Assembly (NCBI GenBank): GCA_028281535.1
Contig: JANQJS010000039.1
Location: 1 to 64,000, forward strand
Direction of reading: 5' to 3'
Origin: Sedimentisphaerales bacterium
GTDB taxonomy: Bacteria; Planctomycetota; Phycisphaerae; Sedimentisphaerales; SM23-30
Length of the DNA: 64,000 bases
Of the stretch, positions 45,201-53,800 are shown piece by piece. The notes under the pieces are model-generated. The model did not search any database. It was not told where the DNA came from and saw nothing but the letters and a program-made list of their open reading frames with translations. Made by a program: the position numbers and the translations under genes. Every line of letters starts with the position of its first letter. Position 1 is the first letter of the stretch.

Positions 45201-45946
45201 ATGGGGTCATCAACCGTACCTGCAATTGCTTGTGGAGTAGAGCCTGTAAAACCGGTATTAAAGTTTGAATCGGTAGCCCAGAGGTTACCTTGTGAATCCG
45301 TAAAAGGATTATTGAATTCTCCACAATTGATTCTAAAGAGATTAACAAATGCTGGTTGGTTACCCGTTCCAGATAAAGGTATGATCACATCCCCAAAAGA
45401 GTTGTCAGATTGGATAACGATTTGAGAAGAAAAGACACCTGCTTGGGTTGGTGTAAAACTTGCATTAAATGTAAACGTAGCATTTGGATCAGATGGGATA
45501 ACCGCAGGTAACCCGCCATGTGTGACCGAAAAAGCATTAGGGTCATTCCCCGATAGAAGAATATTTGAAATCGTTAATTGAGTAAGACCCACATTGGTCA
45601 AGGTCACTAATGAATCAGCACTGGATTGGCCGACCTCGATGGTGCCAAAATCAATATTTGCCACATCGGCTATAAGCTGACCTGCAAGGTTCGTACAATT
45701 GTTTCCTGCAGGATCGGTACATTCAAGCCATTGGGATGCAAACGTAATGATTTCGGTAACACTGTTCGGTTCAAACGAAGCAAAGTCAAGGATATTGACC
45801 TGGCAATCCTGGTTTAGATCACTTTCGAAATACCCGAAATCGCCACACGTTTGGCCGTGAACGTTTGCGATTGGCAGAATATTCACTGCCAATAAAAGGA
45901 GGATCGAATAAATGTACGTAATTGATAATAGTGACTTCTTCTTCAT
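39278..45946 (-). CDS. Giant secreted protein with dockerin-like, malectin, choice-of-anchor-D, IPT and propeller domains
   Basis: A 2222-aa exported protein with a signal peptide (1-32, ending NVHGQ). Order, from sequence patterns: a dockerin-like segment at 33-84 (DLNQDCQVNILDF, an EF-hand loop, then FASQWLECTDP); a choice-of-anchor-D (SPD-2/Hydin-type) repeat at about 90-200; a malectin carbohydrate-binding domain at about 200-352 (INCGEFNNP ... VRLHFAELY); four more SPD-2-type repeats at about 355-800 (VNPTSVTFSDTLVG pattern); a second malectin at about 808-960; another SPD-2-type repeat to 1085; a PKD-like region; a PA14-like region at about 1190-1310; IPT/TIG domains at about 1320-1415 and 1825-1920; and a beta-propeller-like region between them (GAWGPDGRLYVGTRDGIIEA). 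Probably binds surface or matrix glycans. No sorting tail at its C-terminus (IVLDYQP). Confidence 0.82.
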   Translation of the reverse strand: MKKKSLLSITYIYSILLLLAVNILPIANVHGQTCGDFGYFESDLNQDCQVNILDFASFEPNSVTEIITFASQWLECTDPAGNNCTNLAGQLIADVANIDFGTIEVGQSSADSLVTLTNVGLTQLTISNILLSGNDPNAFSVTHGGLPAVIPSDPNATFTFNASFTPTQAGVFSSQIVIQSDNSFGDVIIPLSGTGNQPAFVNLFRINCGEFNNPFTDSQGNLWATDSNFNTGFTGSTPQAIAGTVDDPIYKKERWDPSNGSELIYSFPVSSGQYRVRLHFAELYTGITGAGQRVFDVNIEGLPVLTNYDIFNEVGFLTAQIKEFIVTVNDSSLDIEFIHGIENPKINGIEVDQVFGQQSSLSVNPAALNFGSLVQYNSAGPINFIVTNNGPDPITLDSFNLTGTLASDIIILPDPNGIVLAPTGGNANFDATFTPQSPGTLSGSLEILSDDPAGSQAVILSGSSLPQGTQNIEITPSAISFDDTLLGVTSAFTTITITNNDSLPHTFDSVSIIGTDNCCFSTLGLPLLPLTLNPGENTSFNVTFTPLSSKAHQAQVQLNFDSSAFQPTIDLTGNGISTGQPNLQTNPKNIHFANTLVGQNCPPVTVTLRNFDVVPHNLFMIEMTGIDPNSFSVIQEPNLPINLDPNQSTQISVAFQPELEGTLNGDLKLHFDNHAIHVHVALTGQGVSTPVNDLQVNPTSVTFSDTLVGSQSTVATVTLKNNDSIFHEFMMAELIGGSSTDFALINEPNLPITLNPGEMVDLQVQFTPLFEGIRSTDLKLHFDNHNQHIHVPLSGIAIDPTPTPLFEVVARINCGGSDYTDPNGNLWIADTYYNGGRVATPSTNPISGTSMDLLYQTERYDHPAGVEMSYNIPIPEDGLYRILLHFAEISPFQASIGARLFDVEIEGNLILDDYDIFAVAGFEHAHIRQFEMNVTGALNIQFLHVPNADNPKISAIEVLKYPGDAGVLNVSPALHNWGHVLVDQPGDVKQITLTNTGITPINVSQVSSILNAGVGHDFALTIGGQTFVGGHSNTTMPTNVTIPPGQSQILPVQFLPTEVSENDVTLQFSGNFEPQSIQLLGAGTGEAPSHPFLHTVISHDPFFVDYDLDGMETVYLQGDESHTHEFGHDLTNFEWREQGILFATTPNVTTNFATGEHTVSLTIFDDNIPPESLPLSSTFSVVDPNCVPGAFVFYYDDLVQSPTYQLDPVPAQSDFVERIPTLVLENPLGTIGSSNFVSDVLVRIVAQIDITQANDYTFTLTGGADSLLLVNGLQTSSSIFLNPGRHTLDARFAVLSNTELPISIEYAIGTGFTVPIDSSIITHDESNMIPVINSLPTEGSDTGGIPTTITGLGFFPSDQVTVHWGAEDLTGPSLTVSPTGINFLTPPGTGTINVTVETPNGVSNSVPYTYILGGPPPILFNFKTLASNIDNVTQGAWGPDGRLYVGTRDGIIEAYTFDDDYNLTNTQTITTLTGLSNHEVTGIGFNPYEVTGPVKIYVAHTQLFAVEVFDAAHENCIGLPQGQVMPYNGQISVLTGPNFDTYEPLITGLPVSNHDHGVASIEFNNDGDMLFCVGGNTNAGVVSCELGGLPETPLSAAVVIAYVSRENFNGTITYLDPNGLPNNDQVFGETVDIAPGIDVEVFAPGVRNSFDLVYTTWGDIYTTDNDSGAGYGAASTGPDTQTLTPGEEDIDSVDRIIQGNYYGHPNRNRGRTDPRQNVYYTANSSFPGIINAAIVTFPSSINGIDEYRSAAFDSQMRGDLLVQKWNAQTYRLELSEDHLTVTNSYALLFNEIDSLDLLTGPGGALIGIDYSQDYVIAAIPNDISAVGLKVFDIFPWRAPATGGAQFVISGVGFETLATTSVTIGGLPATLTSVSPTRIRGIIPANAFPTTSLVDVQVTTNAGQNTFTEAFRYLFQTTPGNGAEGYMSIDTSRAGGPIRLEDSSTFNPETFMITNTSTGGQKIVRARLNLSGAILPDSVFDPNAIAGDTGTPKAFDVDGDDGVGLLGHQFLDFHDNGFDTIEITFNDFDPGESIKFSSDTDPTSIQGSSPPGPSHSGSINGLELTGSSITLEFDDATILTNDLFMVPSSVLASETTVVSNPLPSPTISIVGQAVTPVTVNNASQTVHITGPANTDVRVLVLECGLYVAGVPGGGFDLDPFEANKAVAIGEYSATIGAGGSVDIPITLTNSGSNDGFNYIMATCVDGSGKTGLTSNTIVLDYQP

Positions 45947-46341
45947 TTTATTCTCTTGTTTTCCCTATCTAAGAATCCCTTGGGTGTTTTGAATGTTTTC
46001 TTCCCTGAATTTTCCTGCTCAGCACTAGGATGTGCTATATTCTATTGTTGAGACACATATGTAAAACGGATGTTTTATGCTAGTTATACTATTCTACGCA
46101 ACAAACTTCTTATGAGTTCTGTGCTGCTAAAATTGTAAACGATAATTTGATTATAGCGAGTTAGAAACGATATAGGATGCGTTTTTGTTGTTCCTAAATC
46201 GCATTAAAATATTGCCCTAAATAAACGCAGATAGACTCCGTCCCCGTCAACGACAATTAAAAAAATTGTAATTGATTGAGAAAAAGTCAGTTATAGTTTT
46301 TTGTTTTGTGAAGCTTCAATCAGCCTCAACATATGTCAATA
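45947..46341. other. Intergenic region between the EpsI-like and giant-protein genes
   Basis: About 395 AT-rich bases with no protein-like frame. Holds AAGAGAA, the likely ribosome-binding site of the giant gene, and an AT-rich inverted repeat ACAATT-aaaaa-AATTGT at 46253-46269. The latter could act as a weak terminator for the EpsI gene, although it lacks GC pairs. A promoter for the giant gene may lie here; none was identified with certainty. Confidence 0.5.
46253..46269. repeat. AT-rich inverted repeat
   Basis: ACAATT-aaaaa-AATTGT, a perfect 6-bp inverted repeat 73 bases after the EpsI-like stop codon. Role unknown; possibly a weak transcription end or a protein-binding site. Confidence 0.3.
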
Positions 46342-47082
46342 TCAGTCATCTGTGTCGTAGATGATTTCTTTAGGTTGAGCTTCAACATGTCCCTGCTTGT
46401 CGGGGAAATATTGAAGAATCAAATCCGTAAAATCGATCGCGGCTTTTCGGGCCGCAGACTCGTAGTCTGCTCTAATTTGGACCTGTGCAACATAGTGGGC
46501 AATTTCTCCACTTATGTTGGGAGCTCGAAAATTCAAACCAGAAAATCCCTTCTCATTATTTACGATCGCACCATTCAAAATATAATAATTAAGGACCACT
46601 ATTTGATCCACACGGGGCGATGGTTGCTGAAAATAATGAAGCAAGCAGGGGATATATTGTCCCCCTTTCGTTGTGAAATCAGTATGGCTTGTATTTAGAT
46701 GATTAAATCCGCCTCCGGTATAGCATTCTTGTGGATTATGGCCCAGCATGTATCTTGGCTGTGCTGTAAAAGCAATGTATAGATAAACAGGGTGGCCTGT
46801 TTTGGCATGCTTATAAGTTCGACTCAAAAAGTCATCATTTCTCGCCACTCTTTGAATGTTTTCAGGAATAGGAATTTCCTTGCCCATCCATTGATTGTGC
46901 ATCATGGGAAAATCACTCAATGGCACAGGTAATTTTGTGGGATTTTCTGTATATCTATCCAGCATATTTGCGACAACACGATAGGCATAGCCACTACTTA
47001 GAAATAAAATAATTCCAAGCAACAATCCTAAACCTATTTGTCTACGAATCTGGAGATCTAGTCGTTTTGAAAATATTGACAT
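46342..47082 (-). CDS. EpsI-like exosortase-associated protein
   Basis: A 246-aa protein with one N-terminal membrane helix (about 16-37, IGLGLLLGIILFLSSGYAY) and a periplasmic domain of the EpsI/DUF3485 type. The family signature is HNPQECYTGGGF at residues 115-126 (HxPxxCY), with the preceding WMGKEIPIPENI and LYIAFTAQPRYMLG also typical. EpsI is a partner of exosortases, encoded beside them or fused to their C-terminus in other bacteria; its function is unknown. Here it lies 20 kb away from the exosortase, at the 5' end of the same minus-strand block. The ATG at 47082 has no strong ribosome-binding site. Confidence 0.85.
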   Translation of the reverse strand: MSIFSKRLDLQIRRQIGLGLLLGIILFLSSGYAYRVVANMLDRYTENPTKLPVPLSDFPMMHNQWMGKEIPIPENIQRVARNDDFLSRTYKHAKTGHPVYLYIAFTAQPRYMLGHNPQECYTGGGFNHLNTSHTDFTTKGGQYIPCLLHYFQQPSPRVDQIVVLNYYILNGAIVNNEKGFSGLNFRAPNISGEIAHYVAQVQIRADYESAARKAAIDFTDLILQYFPDKQGHVEAQPKEIIYDTDD

Positions 47083-47173
47083 TACAGCGGCTCAGCCTTC
47101 AATTATTACAGGCAAATCAGAACTCCATTTCCTTTAACTGGTCCGATAATTTATATCATACGGATTGCACAAA

Positions 47174-47199
47174 AGCGTATAGTCCATTATGCATACGCT
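47174..47199. promoter_or_regulatory. Inverted repeat AGCGTAT/ATACGCT
   Basis: A perfect 7-bp inverted repeat with a 12-base loop, 92 bases before the EpsI-like start codon. On the minus strand it is followed by TTTT, so a small terminator or attenuator is possible; equally it may be an operator. Confidence 0.4.
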
Positions 47200-47649
47200 A
47201 TTAAAATAAGTATTTCATAAGTATCTCATAAAAAAAGAGTTAAATATGAAAAAAAGGTCGTTACCGACGTAGTAATAAAATCGGCACGATAGATTGACTA
47301 CTTTGGCATAAAACGCCTTTTACCCCAAAACTTCTCATCCCTATGTTTAATTATAATCCGCATTAACAAGCCATAATTATGAATGATTCTGGTAGCAGAA
47401 CAAGCAAAAATTGCGCTAATTTTCAAAATTTTCACCGCTGACGTATTGTTAACATCTGGATATTAAACCTGACCATTAAGCGGGTCGATAAATATTATGT
47501 AATATGTTTGTAAGTATGTAAAAAATATGTGTTTATGGTCGACAATGGGGTTGTTTAATCCATAAATTAGCCTATATTATTAATAAATTGTAATGACGTA
47601 ACAGGAGTGGACGTCCTATAATATCCAGCGTATGATTCAATTGGGTCAT

Positions 47650-47667
47650 AGTCTTGTGATAAAGACT
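47650..47667. promoter_or_regulatory. Inverted repeat AGTCTT/AAGACT
   Basis: A perfect 6-bp inverted repeat with loop GTGATA, about 140 bases upstream of the giant gene at 47807. Likely in its promoter or leader; role not known. Confidence 0.3.
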
Positions 47668-47806
47668 TTCCAATAGAGTTGATTTAAGTTTCTATATTAA
47701 AGAAATTTAACTTTCCAATTTGCCTTACCATGAGTTATATCTTAATTTTGAACATAGCGGAAAATAGATAAAAACTAACAGTTAGATCAACGAGGGAGAT
47801 TAGGCG

Positions 47807-50800
47807 ATGAGACGACATCATGGTCAAATCATTAGAAAACCTAATTCAATGAGATTGCAGCATCGATTTGTAAGCATGTTTGTCTTTATGGCTTCACTAA
47901 TGATTAGTCATAATATATATGCCGCAACGCAAGTATCTCAACATGGGATTACCTGGACTTTCTCAACAAATGCTCAAGTGGGGCAATTTATTAATGGCGA
48001 CTGGTATGTTATCGGACCTGTGACGGTCACCTCTGTCTCTCCTTCTCCTACATCTAGCAAACATGGATCTGTGGTTAACCCGCAAGCTGTTTATCCGGCA
48101 GTGCAAGGTTATGATTCACAAGTCCGAGCGTTTGATGCAAGTGTAAGAGTGAATTATCCATTAAATTTGAATCCAGGAGATTCACTGGTTTCATCAGTGA
48201 GTTGGGATGTTAATCAAAGCCGTACAGATTTAATTGGTTTAAATGTGACCGCTTCGAATCATAATTTAAAGACAGTTGCGGTTCTTACTTGTTTGGGACA
48301 AACTCCACCAGTTGATGCTTTTCGTCCGCCATATGCTGGAACGAATAAGCCACTCTATAGAAAAAGTCAGATTCAATATGACAAATTGCCTCGAGTAACA
48401 CCTCCTCAAAAACAAACCAATCCAAACTATAATTATGATGATGTCCAAGCAGGGCTCAAAGGTAGAGATTTCAATAAGACTGTCGCAACGCAATTTGCTA
48501 GATACTTTGAGCGTCCCTGGATTTTACACGTGGACGACTGGCAAGGTAGATCCTCTCATCCAACCGAAAATATGCCAAATTATCACGTGAATGTTTATGA
48601 AATTATATCTGAAGCTGCTGTTTTATTGACAACCGACCTTCCGGATATTGATAATCTATTAATACCTTATATTCAGTTGGGGATTGATAGTCATTATATT
48701 ACCTTAAGCGGTACAAGCAGTGCCGATAGTTCTATTCATAAATGGCCCATCCTTTTTGCAGGGATTATGCTTAATGATTCGGCGATGAAATCCAATAGCT
48801 ATACGTTTCGTACTGATTGGATGACCTATTTCGTTCAAGATCGCGAAAGTACTAATTCAAGCGGCATTGTTCCTTCGACGCAAGGTTGGACCGGGTCTCC
48901 AGCGTTGTTCAGACAAGATCCTGGAAATATGGAGCATGAGCACTTGCACCCATCCGAATGGGATATCGTTCCTAATGGTGGTGGGATCAAGCGGGAAAAA
49001 TATAGACGATTAAATACGCCCACTTGGCCCGGGGTTGCTCTGGCGGCCAAGTTGACCAGTGGAGGGCAAGAAGCTTGGGATCATCCAGCCTTTTTTGCCT
49101 ACGTAGATCGTTGGATGACAGAACCTGATGCCAGCAATAAAACCTACCTGGAAAATACATTTAATGGTGGGGCTTCCATTGGTTCCGGTGGAGGATGGAC
49201 CAGATCTTCTTTTATTACAGCTATGTATGAGGCCTATAGTGGTGTAACGCCTCCTCCGCCACCTGGTGAAGATACTGTTGCACCTAATGCACCAACGAAT
49301 TTAACAAGCTCATCACAAACATCTACTTCAATTCAATTAAATTGGTCGGCACCATCAGCGGCGTCTGATGGTGATACAGCCGTTTCTTATGCTGTGCATC
49401 GCAATGGAACCTTTTTGACGCAAGTTGTTTCTACAAATTATACGAATAGTGGTTTAACCCAAAACACGAGTTATAGTTTTGAAATATATAGTATCGATGA
49501 TGCAGGAAATTCAAGTACTTCAGCAGCAACAGGAACCTACTCTACTGAAGCTGGTGGAGGCGATCCGCCACCACCGCCGCCAAGTGGATTTACCAGTAAT
49601 TCATCATCATGGATGAATCAAAGTATTGCATCACAAACGGATACATTTCAATTTGAATTTGATGCGACTCCTTTGGGCAGCAATATAGATGGTGTAACGG
49701 GGCTTTCAGATATTATTCCTGACAGTTATAGTGATTTAGGTGTCACTGTACGATTTAATATAAATGGAATGATTGATGCTCGTCACGGCAGTATTTATAC
49801 CGCACAGTCGTCTGTTCCATATCAATCGGGAACAACTTATCATTTCAGACTAGTGATTAATATACCCAACCATACCTATGATATTTATGTGACGCCAGCA
49901 GGGTCATCAGAACAAACGATTGGTACAGGGTATGCCTTCCGCAATGGCCAGGAAACCACTTCAATATTGTCACAAATTGGTCTTGCGCCAGGCGGGCCAC
50001 ATACTGTTGCAAATATTGTTGCATCGCCCATTGGTGGTCCTGTGGATACCAATGATCCACCCGTCATCAATTCAATTAGCTCGCAATCAGCTACTGAAAC
50101 TGTTGCTATAAGCTTTAATGTCTCAGCGACTGATCCAGATGGAGATTCACTAACCTATTCAGCAAGTGGTTTGCCAACAGGTGCCTCTTTTTCTGGACAA
50201 ACATTTAACTGGGTGCCTCAAATTGGCCAAGCGGGAAATTATACCGTAAATGTAACGGCAAGTGATGGTCAGTTGCAGGACACGGAGTCTGTGACGATTA
50301 ATGTCGCACCTAAGCCAACATCTGGTCCAACGGTGGTGTCATTAACATTATATAATGCCGATACCAATTCTCCGATTAGTGGTTTTAATCCCATGCCGAC
50401 GAATGCGGAGATTAATTTAACGGAATTGCCAACTCAAAATTTAAACATTGTTGCCAGCACGTCACCAGCGATTGTTGGTTCTGTTAGGTTCAGTTATGAT
50501 GGTAACAATACATATCATATCGAAAATGCCGCACCTTATGCCTTGGCAGGAGATGTTCAAGGGAATTTCAGCCCATGGACACCTTCATTGGGTCAGCATA
50601 CGTTGACCGTGACAGGTTACAGTGCTTCAAATACGGGCGGTGATGCCGGTAATCCATATACCATTTCTTTTAATGTAACCAATACCACAAGCGGTACGAA
50701 TAATCGTGCTCCTGAGTTGTCCCCGATCGGAGATCGCTCAATTGGTGAAAATCAAAGTTTGGTTGTTGGTATCAACGGCAGTGATCCAGATGGTGATTCG

Positions 50801-53800
50801 ATGAATTACTGGACCTCGACATTGCCTCCAGGTGCTGCTTTTGCCAACCAGGCTTTTACGTGGATGCCTACATATGATCAGGCTGGCGTTCATTCAATAA
50901 CGTTTTATGTTAGTGATGGTAGTTTGTTAGATTCAGAAACGATTGACATTACAGTGACCAATATCAACCGTCCACCTATTTGGAATAGTTTGCCCAATCA
51001 ACAAGTTGCAGAGGCTCAGTTGTTAACTTTTAGTGTTTCTGCTACTGATCCTGATGGTGATACGATTAATTATTCGGTAGAAAATTTACCTGCGGGTGCC
51101 ACATTTGTGAATCAAACATTTAGCTGGACTCCCGGTAATAATGCTTCTGCAACGAATTTGGTTACGTTTATTGCTGATGATGGTGAAGATGAAGATTACT
51201 TGCCTATTAATATTACCGTTGCCCAATCGAATCAACCTCCTGTGTTAGAACCAATTGGAAATAAAGTTGTTAATGAAAATGAAGCGGTGGGTATTACCTT
51301 GATTGCGACGGATGGTGACAATGATGATTTAAGTTATCATATTGGTGAGTTACCTGAAGGCGCTGTATTTGAAGGTAATGTTTTTACCTGGATTCCAAAT
51401 TATGATCAAGCTGGAGAATATGAAATTGGATTTGGTGTTTTTGATGGTCAGGTCTTTGATACTGAACAAATTACCTTGACGGTTAATAATACAAATAGAA
51501 GTCCTGTTATGAGTGAGATCGATAATATTTCTTCATTAGAGCAGGATGCCATTTCTATAACGGTTAATGTGGTAGATGATGATGGTGATGAGTTAAGCTA
51601 TTCTGCTGAAGGCTTAAACTTTTTGCCAGGGGCTCTTTTTGAAAATAATGAATTTACCTGGACACCAGATTATGATGCCGCGGGGGTATACCAAGTTACT
51701 TTTAGTGTGACCGATGGTAGTTTGTCAGATAGTCAAGCAGTTACTTTAACGATAGCTAATCTAAACCGGCCACCCGTTTTTGAAGATGTTTCAAATCAGC
51801 AAATTGGAGTTGACCAGCCCTTTACCTTATCCCTTTCTGCGACAGATCCCGATGATGATCCTATCGTTTACACGGCAGAAGGATTGCCATCTGGAGCACA
51901 ACTAATCGGTAATCAATTTAGTTGGACGCCTCAAGCAGGTGATGTTGGTAATCATCCAATTCAATTTATTGCAGGTGATGGTGTTGATGAAGAGAAAATG
52001 TTAGTGACAATATCTGTGGAAAATGGCAACATTGCCCCGGTATTTGAGCCGATTTCCTCTCCAGTTATTAATGAAAATGAAACAATCAACTTTAGTGTCA
52101 TGGCGATAGATGCCGATGTTGTGACTTACTCAGTACAGAATTTGCCAGCAGGTGCTAGTTTTGTGGATCAGATATTTTCCTGGTCACCTGACTATGATGC
52201 CGCTGGAACGTACTCTGTCACCTTTGTTGCCAGTGATGGTGAGTTTGACACACTGTTTCCTGTAACGATTACGGTTAATAATACCAATCGTGCACCAGAA
52301 TTTACGCCTGTTAACAATCAATTTGTTGATCAGTTTTCAACCTTGACTTTGCCGCTGACAGCGATAGATCCAGATGGTGACCCGGTTGAATTGACCATGG
52401 AAACGATTCCCTCAGGGGCAAGTTTTAATTCTGGACTATTTACCTGGACGCCAGGAGAAGATCAAAATGGTCAAACGAAATTAACCGTTAAAGCCAGTGA
52501 TGGTGAGCTGGAGTCACAAACGACATTTGACGTTTATGTACTTGCGGTTAACCTTGATACCATTGCACCTGCAGTAAGCCATGTTTCTCCAGAAAATGGT
52601 GATATACAGGTGCCACTTAATAGTCTGGTAGTGGTTGATATAGCTGATTCTGGTAATGGTGTTGATAGTGATTCTGTGATCATTCGATTAGATGGTCAGA
52701 CCATTTATCAGGGAGGGGCTGAGACCTATACCAGTGAATTGGGTAAGACGCGTCGTGCTGGAAGCTCTGTGTTGTATAAATATACTTTTCAACCCTCAAT
52801 TGTTTTTGACAATGATCAAACTCTCACATTAACGGTTGAAGCAAAAGATCAATCTAATAATGCCATGGAAACGTTCGAATCATCTTTTGTTTCTGAAATG
52901 CAGACCTTTGGCAATATTTCTGCGGTGCATGCTATTGATGATGCCAGCCTGCAATCTCAACCGGAAACGGCGCATGATGGTCAAGGTTCTCAATGGTTTG
53001 TCTGGGCGACTGGTGATGAAGGTTCACGAAATATCTCTGTTACGCGTTCGGTCGATGGTGCTATTCAAAATGTGGTTGGGGTTGCAAATAATGCTAATGA
53101 CCAACTCAATCCTGATATTGCGATCGATGCCTCTGGTAGAGTAATAGTCTGTTGGCAGGAGAATATTTCTGGTAGATGGGCTGTATTTACCTCAAGTTCT
53201 ACTGATGGCCTAAGTTGGTCCACTCCTAAAATAATTCGAGAATCAGAAAATGATCAAGTCAATCCTGTTATCGCTTCGAACTCAATCTTAAATAGCAATT
53301 TTGCAGTAGCCTATCAGGAAAAAAATAGTGGCGTAGAGCAGATTCATGTTATTAGAACCACTGACGGTTTTACGACAATGACTCATGACGTTGTCACAAG
53401 TAACCCACAGCAGCATGTAGATCCTACCATCGCATTTACTAATAATGTGATCTATCTTGCCTGGACGGATTTGAGACATTCAACTGCAGCGATTTATGGT
53501 GCAAACTCATCCGATGGTTGGGTCAATAGAGCTCTTGTTAATTTACCCAGCAATCAATCAGAACCCGACCTGGTTGTTACAACTAATACGAACACTATGT
53601 ACCTTGTTTGGACCGATGATCGCTTTGGTCATCAGGATGTCTTCTATGGCGTATCTTCTAATGGATTTTCTGATGTACCATTACAAGGTGTTAATGTCGT
53701 TGACGATACCACACAGAGAGATCAACATTCTGCTAAAATAACATGCTATGAAGATGGTAATAATACAGATGTTTTCACCTGCTGGCAGGATTCGAGAAAT

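Larger units (their letters stand above)
47083..47806. other. Long divergent intergenic region
   Basis: 724 bases between the divergent EpsI-like gene and the giant secreted protein gene. No convincing small gene on either strand. Two inverted repeats (47174-47199 and 47650-47667) are listed separately. A GGACGTCC palindrome lies near 47610. Probably holds promoters and control sites for both sides. Confidence 0.5.

Noticed and set aside
47300-47320. Possible sigma-54 promoter (TGGCATAAAACGC) before the EpsI-like gene
   Set aside because: The distance between GG and GC is two bases short and the -12 element is not TTGC; the strand is also wrong for EpsI.
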